Position numbers and translations under genes: made by a program
Assembly: GCF_003460605.1 (NCBI RefSeq)
Contig: NZ_QTVN01000015.1
Coordinates: 47,809-111,808 of the forward strand
Direction: 5' to 3'
From: Ruminococcus sp. AF31-8BH
Lineage (GTDB): Bacteria; Bacillota; Clostridia; Lachnospirales; Lachnospiraceae
Length of the DNA: 64,000 nucleotides
The notes under the pieces: model-generated
Databases searched by the model: none
Told to the model about the DNA's origin: nothing
Seen by the model: the letters and a program-made list of their open reading frames with translations, nothing else
Shown here: positions 40,550 through 51,026 of the stretch, piece by piece
Numbering within the stretch: the stretch's first letter is position 1
Layout of the letters: each line of letters begins with the position of its first letter

Positions 40550-42313
40550 ATGAAGCAGAAAAAGGAAAACAGAGTGGCTTTGCTGCTCCACTGGGCCGGT
40601 GAGCAGAAAATCTGGCTGTTTCTGGCGATTTTTCTATCGGCGGTCAGTGGTCTCTGCATTATCGTCCCTTACATTGGGATTTACAGGCTGATGGATGCCA
40701 CATTTAACAATGCCTGCACAAAAGAACTTGTGGTACAGACTGTGGCAATGATTGCCGCTGCTGTCACCCTGCGTTTTGCATTATTCGGCTGTTCCGGCGT
40801 GGCAGCCCATAAAGGCGCATACGGCGCACTGTTCAAAGTGCGCTGCATGGTTGCGGAACACATAGCCAGAGCGCCTTTGGGGGCCTTGAATGAACGGCGC
40901 ACCGGGGATATTAAAACGGTTCTGAATGAAGATATTGAAAAGCTGGAGTTGTTCCTGGCCCATAACCTTCCTGACCTTGTGTGCTATCTGGTTGGGCCGG
41001 TAGTCATCTTTATTTACCTGATGACCGTCAATATTCCTCTGGCATTGATTTCCCTGGTTCCGCTGATCCTTGCTGTTGTTGTAATGGGGATGATGTTCCG
41101 CAACACGGATGACCTGATGGAACGGGCCAATCGCTCCATTACCACACTGAACTCGGTTATGATTGAGTACATCAGCGGTATGAAATTGATTAAAGCCTAT
41201 AACATGGGGAGCAAATCGTTTCAAAAGTTTTCAGACGCTATCCAGGAAGAAAACGCCATGTGGAATGAAACTTCCCGGCGCATGGGGCCACCTTATGCGG
41301 CCTTTGTTGTTATCATCGAATGTGGGATGTTGCTGATGGTTCCAATCGGCGGAATGTTTTTCCTCAAAGGCTCACTGGCAGCCAGCGCATTTTTGCTGTT
41401 CGTCTATGTAGGTTCCATGTATCTGGCGGAAATCCGCCCCCTGCAAGAACTGGGGACTAATTTTGCCAATGTACTGAACGCTGTTACCAAGACCAAAGAA
41501 ATCCTGGATATTCCGATTTATGAGGGTGGAACGGACTTTCCCCAAAATCACGATATTGAACTTCGCAATGTCCGATTTTCCTATGACGGCAAGACCGATG
41601 TACTGCAAGGTGTCAACCTCAAAATCAATGACGGGGAACGCGTGGCTCTTGTGGGACAGTCTGGTGCCGGTAAAAGCACTGTGATTGAACTGATCTCCCG
41701 CTTCTATGATGTACAGGAGGGCGAAGTGCTGATTGGCGGAAAAAATGTCAAGGAGCTTGACTACGATACCATTCTGAAAAATGTAGCCATCGTATTTCAA
41801 AAGACATTCCTGACCCGTGACAGCGTTTTAGAAAATATCCGAATGGGCAGCAACGCCACTCTGGAAGAAGTGCAGGCTGCTGCAAAAGAGGCGCAGATTG
41901 ACGATTTTATCATGTCCTTGCCAGATGGATATGACACGAAAGTGGGCAGCTTTGGCTCTCGCTTCTCCGGCGGTGAAAAACAGCGGATTGCCATTGCCCG
42001 CGCTATCCTGAAGAACGCCCCCATTTTGATTTTAGACGAAGCCACAAGCGCCTCTGACCCGGAAAATCAGATGGAGATTGACAAAGCCATTCAAAATCTC
42101 TGCAAGGGAAAGACCGTCATTGTGGTAGCCCATCGTTTGAGCGCGTTGAAGATGTGCGAGCGTGTAGCAGTGGTTGAAAATCACACAATTACCTGTGTCG
42201 GAACCCATGAGGAAGTCCGAAAGAACAATGCTTACTATCGGAAGGCGTGGGAGAACTACGAAACAGCTCGGAATATTACTTATCAGTTGGAGGGAGGCAA
42301 GCAGCATGAGTAA
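40550..42313 (+). CDS. ABC exporter-type protein, YbtP/Q-like, cassette 3 (first of pair)
   Basis: 587 residues: six-helix membrane domain to about residue 310, then ATPase with Walker A GQSGAGKST, signature FSGGEKQRIAIARAIL, Walker B ILILDEATSASDPE and AHRLSALKMCE. The segment RAPLGALNERRTGDIKTVLN is the coupling helix of this family. RBS AAAGGAGAGG in the end of the A gene. Works with the next gene, which it overlaps by 8 nt. Confidence 0.92.
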   Translation: MKQKKENRVALLLHWAGEQKIWLFLAIFLSAVSGLCIIVPYIGIYRLMDATFNNACTKELVVQTVAMIAAAVTLRFALFGCSGVAAHKGAYGALFKVRCMVAEHIARAPLGALNERRTGDIKTVLNEDIEKLELFLAHNLPDLVCYLVGPVVIFIYLMTVNIPLALISLVPLILAVVVMGMMFRNTDDLMERANRSITTLNSVMIEYISGMKLIKAYNMGSKSFQKFSDAIQEENAMWNETSRRMGPPYAAFVVIIECGMLLMVPIGGMFFLKGSLAASAFLLFVYVGSMYLAEIRPLQELGTNFANVLNAVTKTKEILDIPIYEGGTDFPQNHDIELRNVRFSYDGKTDVLQGVNLKINDGERVALVGQSGAGKSTVIELISRFYDVQEGEVLIGGKNVKELDYDTILKNVAIVFQKTFLTRDSVLENIRMGSNATLEEVQAAAKEAQIDDFIMSLPDGYDTKVGSFGSRFSGGEKQRIAIARAILKNAPILILDEATSASDPENQMEIDKAIQNLCKGKTVIVVAHRLSALKMCERVAVVENHTITCVGTHEEVRKNNAYYRKAWENYETARNITYQLEGGKQHE

Positions 42314-44015
42314 GCATGATGTATTGAAAAAGAACCGTAATTTTTATATTGGCGTTGGCGGGACTGTTCTGGAAGGGCTTCTCTCCGGCAGCTTGTTCAT
42401 GCTTCTTTACTCTGTCATGCAATTTCTGTGGTCAGGGCAGTTTGACATGAACCGGGCATTGATATTGACTGGTGTAATTGTGGTCATTTTCCTGCTTCGT
42501 ATTCTGATTTACAGCTATGGTTATACCAAAGCACAGATTGGCGGCGCAGAGGTCAGCAAAAACATCAGACTTTTTATGGGCGATCATTTAAAGCGTATCC
42601 CGCTATCCCGGTTTACCCAGGGACAGACCGGCGATTATATCAATACCATCACAAGCGATGTAAACAACTATGAAAAAATCCTGACCCATAAGATCGGTGA
42701 TCTGGCAAAGAGTTTTGCACTGTCGCTCATGCTGATTATTTTTGTGATGACCATTTATGTGCCTGCCGGAATTATCCTGCTGATTGCCGACCTGCTTTTG
42801 ATCCCTGGACTGTGGCTTTCTTTCCGTATGGTTCGGAAGTATGGTAAAGAAAAGAATGATATTTGTGCGGAGAATATCAGCAGCATTGTGGAGTATGTGT
42901 CTGGTATTCAAACTTTCCGGGCCTATGGCGTAGGTGGTTTGAAGAATAAAACCGTTATCAATGCCATGCGGGAGTTCTGCCGGATCAGCTTTGTGTACGA
43001 AGCAAAGGTACTGCCTATCGGTGCTGGATTTGGCATTTTAAGCTGGCTGTCCTGCCCACTGGTTATTTGGACAGCGTATGCGCCCTGGGCCACAGGGACA
43101 CTGAACACGGTAGACTATCTTTTGATCTGTATGCTGCCTTTGTTCTGTGCAAAGCTGGCAAACTCTATTTTTGTAGACCTCACCAGCTATAAAAACCTGA
43201 TGATTTCCAAAAACAAAATCCTGGGTGTTATGGACGAGCCGGAAGAAACAGGCAGTATGGAGACATTCCAAACAGCTACACATGAGATTCGGTTTGAAGA
43301 TGTGGATTTCTCCTATGTCCCCAGAGAGCCTGTTTTGAAACACGCTTCCTTTACGGTTCTCGATCAGAAGTTGACCGCCATTGTCGGTGATTCTGGAAGC
43401 GGAAAGTCTACAATCTTGAATTTGATTGCAAAATACTATGAAGCTGGCGGTGGTACAATTTCCATTGGCGGTAAGCCGATAGATCATGTGGCAGCAGAGC
43501 GGGTACTGGAACAAATCTCTATGGTGGATCAGGATGTATTTCTGTTTGATGATACCATCCGTGAAAATATCCGTCATGCCCGTCCTGACGCTACGGACAC
43601 TGAAATAGAGGCGGCTTGCCGGGAGGCGAACTGCGACGGATTTATTCGTAAGATGGAAAAAGGGTATGACACGCCAACCGGCGAAAATGGCAATCTGCTT
43701 TCAGGTGGTGAGCGGCAGAGGATTTCGATTGCCCGCGCTATCCTGAAAAACAGTCCTATCCTGCTGCTGGATGAAGCAACAGCGTCTCTTGATATTGAAA
43801 ATGAGCTGGCTGTAAAGCAGGCAATCGCTAATCTTCTGAAAGAGAAAAAGACCGTAGTTATGATTGCTCACAAATTGTCCATCGTGAAAAATGCAGATCA
43901 GATACTTGTTGTGGCGGACGGCAGAATTGCAGAATCTGGCACACATGACGAGCTTTTGACGAAAGGCGGGAAATATGCTGCCATGTGGAATGCAGAGCAA
44001 AAAATTTCCGCATGA
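42306..44015 (+). CDS. ABC exporter-type protein, YbtP/Q-like, cassette 3 (second of pair)
   Basis: 569 residues. Membrane domain (AIVTG-like helices; FLLRILIYSYGYTKAQIGG) and ATPase: Walker A GDSGSGKST, signature LSGGERQRISIARAIL, Walker B ILLLDEATASLDIE, AHKLSIVKNAD. The ATG at 42306 with GGAGG is preferred; an earlier in-frame codon lies inside the first exporter. The two subunits would make a heterodimer that may move the ligand onward, or import it as YbtPQ does. Confidence 0.92.
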   Translation: MSKHDVLKKNRNFYIGVGGTVLEGLLSGSLFMLLYSVMQFLWSGQFDMNRALILTGVIVVIFLLRILIYSYGYTKAQIGGAEVSKNIRLFMGDHLKRIPLSRFTQGQTGDYINTITSDVNNYEKILTHKIGDLAKSFALSLMLIIFVMTIYVPAGIILLIADLLLIPGLWLSFRMVRKYGKEKNDICAENISSIVEYVSGIQTFRAYGVGGLKNKTVINAMREFCRISFVYEAKVLPIGAGFGILSWLSCPLVIWTAYAPWATGTLNTVDYLLICMLPLFCAKLANSIFVDLTSYKNLMISKNKILGVMDEPEETGSMETFQTATHEIRFEDVDFSYVPREPVLKHASFTVLDQKLTAIVGDSGSGKSTILNLIAKYYEAGGGTISIGGKPIDHVAAERVLEQISMVDQDVFLFDDTIRENIRHARPDATDTEIEAACREANCDGFIRKMEKGYDTPTGENGNLLSGGERQRISIARAILKNSPILLLDEATASLDIENELAVKQAIANLLKEKKTVVMIAHKLSIVKNADQILVVADGRIAESGTHDELLTKGGKYAAMWNAEQKISA

Positions 44016-44600
44016 ACTTGTGATTACTGGTAATGATTAGGAAACGGCGAAGCAGGATGCTTGCCGGATAGAACATGCAATCAGTGATACAGCTTTTCAG
44101 AAGTTGAAGAAAAAAGTACAGGGAACCGAATAGCGCACGTCGGCCCTGCACTGCATAATGAATTATCTGCCCCCGAACGGGGAAAGAAAAAAACCGTTGG
44201 TCTGGGCAGATAATTTCGTGTGCCCACTTTGGGAATACCATGCTTACCGGCGGTTTTGAGAGAATCAAGGTCGCCGTTTCTTTTACCCTCAAAAGGGATG
44301 ACGCGCTGACGCTGGCACTCACGGCGGCTTACAAGGAGGGAGCCGCACATGATACAACCTGACCGCCGACAAATTCTAACGATGTTCTCGCAACAGTCAA
44401 AAAAATCCAGATCGCCAAATGGGGACAGTCTAACTGTGGTTGCGAATTTTCCTCTGTTCCTAATGGCAGAATATCTGAATATAATAATTTCATCCTGCAC
44501 CCCCTCGTACACTTTCTGTATATAATTCTACTGCAAATCAGTTAATAAATTTAGAAGAGAAATCTCCGTACACATAAAGGCAATTTATTCCACCACTTCA
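44016..44600. other. element debris between cassettes 3 and 4
   Basis: GC-richer than its surroundings and with no intact gene. The plus strand holds coherent pieces: ACRIEHAISDTAFQKLKKKV ending near 44133, and FERIKVAVSFTLKRDDALTL ... AAYKEGAAHD ending near 44360. Neither has a start or a recognisable family. Likely leftovers of Tn1549-type ICE genes. Confidence 0.45.
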
Positions 44601-44603
44601 TCT

Positions 44604-44650
44604 AATTAAAAAAAAGGCCAGAAGCCACCTACACCAGTGACTTCCAGTCT
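44604..44650 (-). terminator. terminator behind the left ParA-tail copy / cassette 4
   Basis: CTGGAAGTCAC pairs with GTGGCTTCTGG around an 8-nt loop, followed by CC and eight Ts on the minus strand. Confidence 0.8.
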
Positions 44651-44663
44651 TAACTTTTACCTA

Positions 44664-44770
44664 TCTTACACCCCGATCATCCCCTCTCTCCGGCTTATCT
44701 TTTCCCTGCTTTTCTTGAATAATCCTCTTATTAATCTCAAGCCGTTCATGAATGGATAATTTCTTCCTTT
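44664..44770 (-). repeat. stray copy of a ParA-gene tail (direct repeat, left)
   Basis: The minus strand reads LSIHERLEINKRIIQEKQGK, DKPERGDDRGVR and stop; it is a fragment without start. It matches 56211-56310 at about 84% in the same orientation. The two copies bracket cassette 4 and the ZIP operon. Confidence 0.75.
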
Positions 44771-44793
44771 AATCCGTTTTCCTTTCCTAAAAG

Positions 44794-46176
44794 TTAACTA
44801 TTTATTCTAATATACCTCTTACAAGCTCGATTCAAAAACTCATAGTCATGTGTTACAACTATAATAATATATTTTTCTTCTGACAATTGTTTCATCAATT
44901 TTTCCACCTGACACATATGCCTAAAATCCAACCCACTGGTAGGTTCATCGAAAATAAGCAGCTTTTTTTCACCCATAACTGCCTGGCAAATAGCAAGCCT
45001 CTGTCTCTGTCCACCAGATAATATCATCGGATGATATTCTGCATACTCTTCCAAGTCAAATTTTTCAAGTAATTCCCTGATTTCTTGTTCAGAGGCTTCT
45101 TCATTTGCAAGCATACATTCATTTTTCACACTATCTGAAAACAACTGATGATTGACTTCCTGCATAACCATCCCGAACAGTTTGGTCCGGGCCTTTTCCG
45201 ACAGCTTTTTCCCTTGATACAGAATCTCGCCGCCTTTGGGCTTAAGCAGACCGCACAAGCAATTGCAAAAAGTAGATTTTCCGGCACCGTTTTTCCCTGT
45301 GATACCGATGATGTCTCCCGCTCTTGCAGATAAACTAATATTCTGAAAAATCATCTGTTTCTTTCTCTTACATGAAAGGTTACAAATCTGAAGTACTGCG
45401 TCTTCTGAGTTTCCTGTAATCTCCGGGATCTGTATCTGTTCAGGAACGATACTTCTGAGCCCCATTTGTTTTCGTTTCAGATCAGACAAAGCCTTAAACT
45501 CATCTGATGTAAATTCTTGTTCTATACGTCCTTCTTTCATATAAATAATTCTGTCTGCGAATTTCTGGATCCATGCCAGACGATGCTCTGCCACAACTAC
45601 AGTATGTCCCTTCTCCTTAATTACCTTCATTCTTTCACTCAGCTTTTCCATCGCTGCTATATCCAAATTCGCTGACGGCTCATCCAGCACATAAATCTGC
45701 GGATTCATGGCATATACTGATGCAAACGCAAGAAGCTGTTTCTCACCACCTGACATGGAAAATACATCCCGGTCTTCCAGCTTCTCTATATCTAATTCAT
45801 TTATTGTATTCTTAATTCTTTTTCGTATATATTCCGGTTCCACGCCTCTGTTTTCCAGGCCAAATGCCATCTCAGCATTAGAATTCGTATAAAAAAACTG
45901 AGTTCTTGGATTCTGAAAAACAGACCCTACAAGCTCTGCAATCTCATACATAGGCATCTCTGCAACATTTTTCCCGCAAACCGTAATCGTTCCATCTACG
46001 CTGACATCCCTTACAAAATGCGGAATCAATCCATTAATCAGTTTTGTCATTGTGGTTTTTCCACATCCACTTTCCCCGCATATCAATACGAACTCCCCAT
46101 CCTGTATCTCCAGATTTATATCTGACAGAATTCTTTTTCCTTGCATTGTTACATTTACATTTTCAAACTTTATCAT
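44794..46176 (-). CDS. ECF transporter A component with two ATPase domains, cassette 4
   Basis: 460 residues. Domain 1: Walker A GESGCGKTT, MSGGEKQLLAFASV, IYVLDEPSANLD. Domain 2: GKNGAGKST, LSGGQRQRLAICQA, LLIFDEPTSGLDF, VTHDYEF. The ATG at 46176 (MIKFENVNV) is aligned with the TTG-ATT starts of cassettes 1 and 3; a TTG five codons earlier is possible. Last gene of the six-gene operon. Confidence 0.92.
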   Translation of the reverse strand: MIKFENVNVTMQGKRILSDINLEIQDGEFVLICGESGCGKTTMTKLINGLIPHFVRDVSVDGTITVCGKNVAEMPMYEIAELVGSVFQNPRTQFFYTNSNAEMAFGLENRGVEPEYIRKRIKNTINELDIEKLEDRDVFSMSGGEKQLLAFASVYAMNPQIYVLDEPSANLDIAAMEKLSERMKVIKEKGHTVVVAEHRLAWIQKFADRIIYMKEGRIEQEFTSDEFKALSDLKRKQMGLRSIVPEQIQIPEITGNSEDAVLQICNLSCKRKKQMIFQNISLSARAGDIIGITGKNGAGKSTFCNCLCGLLKPKGGEILYQGKKLSEKARTKLFGMVMQEVNHQLFSDSVKNECMLANEEASEQEIRELLEKFDLEEYAEYHPMILSGGQRQRLAICQAVMGEKKLLIFDEPTSGLDFRHMCQVEKLMKQLSEEKYIIIVVTHDYEFLNRACKRYIRINS

Positions 46177-46180
46177 TTTT

Positions 46181-46858
46181 TTATCCCGCAATCACCACTA
46201 TAAGTATTCCAAATGTTACCAAAATCATTATCAACCCGTCTGAAATTCCCATGTGAAGTGTTATTTCACTAGTCTTTTTTCCTGGGTTCTCGATTCCTCT
46301 TGCCACTGCCGCCGCTGCTATTTCATCCGATGTATTGACTGCAGACACGATCAATGGAACTACCGTACACTCCAAGCGGGATGCCCATGAGATATTCTGA
46401 AGTTTCATAGCAGCATTTATATGTACGAACTCCTCTTTCAAAGCTGGAAAATATCGAAGTGTCGTAGACATTGCTATGATAAATCCTTGTGGTAGATGCA
46501 GTGTATACATGGCAGCGATCATTTTCTGCATGGACGATGTTCGAAGCAGCAACAAACCTGCCAAAACACACGGCAGCATACGCAATGAATAATTAACTAA
46601 AACTGGAAACACCATATTCATCCATGCGGGGCACTGCGGAAATACATACATTAGTAAAAGGTGAAAAGAAACAAGTAAAACGATACCTTTACCTGCCGCC
46701 TTATATAGTCCATGCACCAGCATAAGCAGGAGAAATATGCCTGAAAGCATACTCCCCTGCTCAGAATTTTTCTGACAGAACATACCAATATTTGCCATTA
46801 AAAGCAGCCACAGCCCAGCTCTTGGATCAAGATGATTGATGACTGTTCTCTTATTCAT
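46181..46858 (-). CDS. ECF transporter T component, cassette 4
   Basis: 225 residues. LDPRAGLWLLLMANIG replaces the usual LDPRtKL signature, with M(K)LQNISWA and VARGIENPGKK as coupling motifs. Hydrophobic, five or six helices. It overlaps the S gene by one base (TGATG) and runs to 4 nt before the A start. Confidence 0.88.
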   Translation of the reverse strand: MNKRTVINHLDPRAGLWLLLMANIGMFCQKNSEQGSMLSGIFLLLMLVHGLYKAAGKGIVLLVSFHLLLMYVFPQCPAWMNMVFPVLVNYSLRMLPCVLAGLLLLRTSSMQKMIAAMYTLHLPQGFIIAMSTTLRYFPALKEEFVHINAAMKLQNISWASRLECTVVPLIVSAVNTSDEIAAAAVARGIENPGKKTSEITLHMGISDGLIMILVTFGILIVVIAG

Positions 46859-47454
46859 CAGACAATCCCTGCTTTCTTAAAATGCTTACGGAATAAACCT
46901 TTAGCAATCAACGCTCCAATCACGCCTCCTATGACTGGAGAGATACAAAGTATAATCAGCATTGGCGTAGAAATCAATCCCGATAAAGACCGGACATATT
47001 CTGCAGACATTCCATTTTGCTGAATCTGCGCCAAAAAACTGTCTTTATACACCCATATTGCCAGTGGAGAGCCAAGCATTCCATAACAGAAAAACACAAA
47101 CGATATCATCATATGTGTAAAACTGTTATCATACTTTGTCACAGACCTGTACAGTTCCGACAATATACATGCAATAGCAAATGTAATCAGTAACAATACT
47201 GTAAACTGACCAGTCACGAAATAAAGCAATGCAGTAATTGTTCCCATAATAAATACTGCCCCTGGTTTTCTCACTTTAGCTGTCATAAGCAGGAATGGGA
47301 TTCCGGTCACAATTCCTGTCACGCCCGGTAACAGCAGCCACAACACTGGCACAAATCCAGTAAACATAGCTGCCAGATTGAGCATAAAATAAATTGCAGA
47401 GAAGATTCCTATTGTAATAAGATCCTTTCCTGATAATTTTCTTGATTCTTCCAT
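46858..47454 (-). CDS. ECF transporter S component, Trep_Strep family, cassette 4
   Basis: 198 residues, about six helices, opening LSGKDLITIGIFSAIYFMLN and ending FKKAGIV. Same family as 2937-3515 and 37747-38355. RBS AGGAGGAACG before the ATG. Here S-T-A come after the exporters, the reverse of cassettes 1 and 3, so the module has been shuffled as two blocks. Confidence 0.87.
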   Translation of the reverse strand: MEESRKLSGKDLITIGIFSAIYFMLNLAAMFTGFVPVLWLLLPGVTGIVTGIPFLLMTAKVRKPGAVFIMGTITALLYFVTGQFTVLLLITFAIACILSELYRSVTKYDNSFTHMMISFVFFCYGMLGSPLAIWVYKDSFLAQIQQNGMSAEYVRSLSGLISTPMLIILCISPVIGGVIGALIAKGLFRKHFKKAGIV

Positions 47455-47469
47455 GTCTTTCGTTCCTCC

Positions 47470-49230
47470 TTAGCCGATTTTCCAGCCTTCCGACTGACTT
47501 CTAATATCTACAAAATCCTTATATTTTCCAGGAACAGCCACAAGTTCTCTATGGGTTCCTCTCTGAATAATCTGCCCATTATCTACCACCAGAATCTGGT
47601 CTGCCTGTTCAATCGTCGCCAGTCTGTGTGCAATGGTTACTATGGTTTTTCCTTTTGTAAGTTCCGATATAGCTGCCTGGATCAGATGTTCATTTTCCGG
47701 GTCTACACTGGCTGTTGCTTCATCCAGTATAATAATTGGTGCATCTTTTAGAATCGCTCTTGCGATGGAAATGCGCTGTTTTTCTCCACCGGACAGGCTC
47801 CCTCCGCCTTCTCCGATGACAGTATCGTATCCTTCCGGTAATGCCATAATAAATTCATGGCAACATGCTTTCTTTGCCGCTTCTACCATTTCCGCTTCTG
47901 TTGCATCCGGTTTTGCAAAGCAAATATTATTCCTCACTGTATCATGAAACAGATATACATTCTGAAATACCATGGAAATGTTGGATAACAGACTGTCACA
48001 GGTAAATTCTTTCACATTATGTCCTCCCACACGAACACTTCCACTGTCTGCATCATAAAACCGGGCAATCAGATTGCAGATCGTAGATTTTCCGCTTCCG
48101 GAAGGACCCACGATTGCTGTAACTGAATACTCCGGAATTTTCAGATTCACATTATGGAGCACCTGTCTTCTTTCCTTCCCTTCCCCGTAAGAAAAATTTA
48201 CATTCTGAAATTCGATATCATAGTGTGCAATCTCTATCTGCTGTCCATCTGCATCAATGAATGACTCTTTTGTCAATTCATCCAAATGCTCCAGGGCGTC
48301 ATCAATGACAGCCAGTACATGAGCACAGTCTGCAATCGGCTCCAAAGAACCAAACACATGAAATGACAGCAGAATCACAAACATCATATAAGTAAAATCC
48401 AACTGTCCGGAAAATCCCAGATAAAACGCAGCAATTACGATACACACACTTGCTGTTTTTAACGCCAGCAGATGCAGTGCATTATAAGGAATATATCCCC
48501 ATTCTATTTTCAGATTAATGTCACGGCTGTCCCTGCATGCTTTTTTCATTGACTCCATAGAAGCTCCTGCTTTTCCAAAGGATTTCACTACAGAAAGTCC
48601 TCTCGCGTATTCCAGGGTTGCTCCGGTCAGATCCTTGTTTGCCGCAGCAAGGATTGGTGCATTTCTTGTACTGTATTTTGAAATGATGAACAGGAATATC
48701 AGGGAAACAGCGGCACCCGTTACTGCAATCAGCCCTACTCTCCAGTTCACACAGGTGAGCCACAAAAGGATGCAGATAAAATTCAGATAACCTCCTACAA
48801 AGTTATCAATCATACGGATTCCCATTCCTTCCAGTGTATGAAGGCCTGTCGTGATGGAATTAAGAATCGTACCTGTATTCATGTTCTGAAAATATCCTAA
48901 AGATACACGCTTCAGCGCATCTCCCACTGCCAGTCTGTCTCTGGCAATCAATTCATAGCTGATCGACTCCTGAAATCTTGCTCTTAAATAATCAAACAGA
49001 AAACGCAAAAAGATGAAAAGCAGCTGAATTACGATACTTTTCCCAATCCAATCCGCTGAAATAGTTTTTCCCTGCCCCTCGCATTCTACAAGCTTTCCGA
49101 TCGTATATGCCGCCCATATGACCGGCATTGCCGCAAACCAGCCTGAAAAAAAGGAAAAAACAAAACCGATATACAGATTCTTTTTAAAACTGCCACACCA
49201 GTCAATGATTCTTTTTACAGTGCCAAACAT
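47470..49230 (-). CDS. ABC exporter-type protein, YbtQ-like, cassette 4 (second of pair)
   Basis: 586 residues, with FGTVKRIIDWCGSFKKNLYI at the start, similar to FKIVKRLIDWTGQYKKRIYI of cassette 2. ATPase: GPSGSGKST, LSGGEKQRISIARAIL, IIILDEATASVDPE, AHRLATIEQAD. Overlaps its partner by 16 nt. Ends 15 nt before the S gene. Confidence 0.92.
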   Translation of the reverse strand: MFGTVKRIIDWCGSFKKNLYIGFVFSFFSGWFAAMPVIWAAYTIGKLVECEGQGKTISADWIGKSIVIQLLFIFLRFLFDYLRARFQESISYELIARDRLAVGDALKRVSLGYFQNMNTGTILNSITTGLHTLEGMGIRMIDNFVGGYLNFICILLWLTCVNWRVGLIAVTGAAVSLIFLFIISKYSTRNAPILAAANKDLTGATLEYARGLSVVKSFGKAGASMESMKKACRDSRDINLKIEWGYIPYNALHLLALKTASVCIVIAAFYLGFSGQLDFTYMMFVILLSFHVFGSLEPIADCAHVLAVIDDALEHLDELTKESFIDADGQQIEIAHYDIEFQNVNFSYGEGKERRQVLHNVNLKIPEYSVTAIVGPSGSGKSTICNLIARFYDADSGSVRVGGHNVKEFTCDSLLSNISMVFQNVYLFHDTVRNNICFAKPDATEAEMVEAAKKACCHEFIMALPEGYDTVIGEGGGSLSGGEKQRISIARAILKDAPIIILDEATASVDPENEHLIQAAISELTKGKTIVTIAHRLATIEQADQILVVDNGQIIQRGTHRELVAVPGKYKDFVDIRSQSEGWKIG

Positions 49231-51026
49231 GAGTCTTCACCTTCTTTCTGACTTCCCACTGCCCAGTGTCTTGCTCCCACATGAGCCTGCCACATTCGCT
49301 GATAAAGCTGACAATTCTGAAGCAGCTCTTCCTGGGTTCCCGCCCCTTCTATACAGCCATTTTTCAAAACAACGATTTTGTCTGCATCTGTGATTGTGGA
49401 AAGTCTGTGTGCAATGACCAGCAATGTCTTGCCTTTTGTCAGTTTTTCTATACTCTTCTGGATCTTGTTCTCATTTTCCGGATCCGTAAATGCAGTTGCT
49501 TCGTCAAGAATGATGATTGGTGCATTTTTTAATATCATTCGGGCAATGGCAATCCTCTGCTTTTCTCCACCGGATAACCGTTTTCCTGCTTCCCCTGCCG
49601 GGGTATCATAGCCCTGCGGCAGCTTCTCTATAAACTCCTGGCAGCATGCCTTTTTTGCCGCTTCCCGCACCTCTTCATCCGATGCAGTCGGATTGCCGAG
49701 ACGTATATTTTCCAGAATGGAACACCGGAACAGGAAATTATCCTGTGTCACAAAACTAACCATTTCTGAAAGCTGTGACAATGGAATTTCCTTAATATTC
49801 ACACCACCTATGGTAATACTTCCTGATGTCACATCCCAGAATCTTGAGATCAACCTTGCTACCGTGGATTTACCTCCCCCGCTCGGTCCGACCAATGCGG
49901 TAAAACTTCCTGCTGGCATTGTCAGGTCAATTCCATGCATCACCTCGTCCTTTTCCTCACCGGTATAAGAGAAATGCACATTTTCCAGTTTCACATCATA
50001 GCTGTTGATATTTGCATATACAGAAGGCTCCGGCAATTCTTTCATCGTAAGAAAATCCTGTATTCTTTCGATGTTATATTGCATTTCACGAAGATTTTCA
50101 GAGAATACCTCTATTTTTGCAAAAGATGTCACCATGGACATGGACAGCATGACTGCCAGCACAAGCTGTGATATGGTCAACTGACCATGCATCGTCAGAT
50201 ACAGTCCCACAGGCAAAGTTCCAAGCAGTGTCGATGGAAACAGGGCGAATGTCATTTTCATGGTAATCCAGGTGGAAGACAGCCATTTCACAACGAATTT
50301 CTTATAATCCAGAATTGCTTTTGCATATTTCTCATAAGAGGTTCCTGCCCTGCCAAATGCCTTAATAACCTCTATGCCCTCTATGTATTCCACAATAGTA
50401 CTGTTCATATGTGCATTGGATTCGTCGTACTGAGTGAAACTTTTTCCGCTGATAATCATGGTAAGTGTCATAAATACCAAAGACAATGGAACGGTTACAA
50501 GAGAAGCCAGTGCAATTCTCCAGTCCAGCGTAAGCAAAGCGATAAAGCTGATTACCGGAAGCAGGATATGTCCGCTTCCTTCCGGAATCATATGAGCAAT
50601 GGGTGGTTCCATATTTTCGATTTTTTCTACCATAATGCTCTTGATTTCACCAATACTGTGCCCTTCCACATCTCCTAATGGTGCTTTCAGAAACCGGTCT
50701 GTCAGGCGGAGCCTTAAACCCTCCAATATGTGATAAGCTGCTATATGGGAAATCCATGTGGATGCGGAAAAGCTTACGATTTTTATAGTGTAAAAGAGTA
50801 AGGCATATAGACACCACTTTAAAATTTCCTGCATAGGAGCCTGGTTCAGATTTCTTATATACAAATCAATGCCACGGTAAATGCAATAATATGGCATGAG
50901 TCCACTGATAATACTGATAACAGATAAAACAACGGATATTCCAAGCCTTTGCCCGCTTCCTTCGGTATAGCCAAGCAATACTTTCAGCCAGCTGTCTTTT
51001 TTTTCTGATGTTTTCCTATTTCCCAT
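49215..51026 (-). CDS. ABC exporter-type protein, YbtP-like, cassette 4 (first of pair)
   Basis: 603 residues: membrane domain, then ATPase with GPSGGGKST, LSGGEKQRIAIARMIL, IIILDEATAFTDPE and AHRLSTITDAD, the same variants as in the first exporter of cassette 2. The cassette 2 and 4 exporter pairs are therefore closer to each other than to the pair of cassette 3. Overlaps the end of araC by 11 nt. Confidence 0.92.
   Translation of the reverse strand: MGNRKTSEKKDSWLKVLLGYTEGSGQRLGISVVLSVISIISGLMPYYCIYRGIDLYIRNLNQAPMQEILKWCLYALLFYTIKIVSFSASTWISHIAAYHILEGLRLRLTDRFLKAPLGDVEGHSIGEIKSIMVEKIENMEPPIAHMIPEGSGHILLPVISFIALLTLDWRIALASLVTVPLSLVFMTLTMIISGKSFTQYDESNAHMNSTIVEYIEGIEVIKAFGRAGTSYEKYAKAILDYKKFVVKWLSSTWITMKMTFALFPSTLLGTLPVGLYLTMHGQLTISQLVLAVMLSMSMVTSFAKIEVFSENLREMQYNIERIQDFLTMKELPEPSVYANINSYDVKLENVHFSYTGEEKDEVMHGIDLTMPAGSFTALVGPSGGGKSTVARLISRFWDVTSGSITIGGVNIKEIPLSQLSEMVSFVTQDNFLFRCSILENIRLGNPTASDEEVREAAKKACCQEFIEKLPQGYDTPAGEAGKRLSGGEKQRIAIARMILKNAPIIILDEATAFTDPENENKIQKSIEKLTKGKTLLVIAHRLSTITDADKIVVLKNGCIEGAGTQEELLQNCQLYQRMWQAHVGARHWAVGSQKEGEDSCLAL

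Noticed and set aside
40243..40659. Long antisense frames opposite the ABC genes (also 39905-40480, 41372-41800, 43038-43577)
   Set aside because: Mirror images of conserved ATPase codons such as the Walker and signature motifs; no independent start signals.
43858..44512. Two overlapping minus-strand frames behind cassette 3
   Set aside because: One is partly antisense to the second exporter; neither has a family or start signal. The plus-strand pieces are the more coherent remnants.
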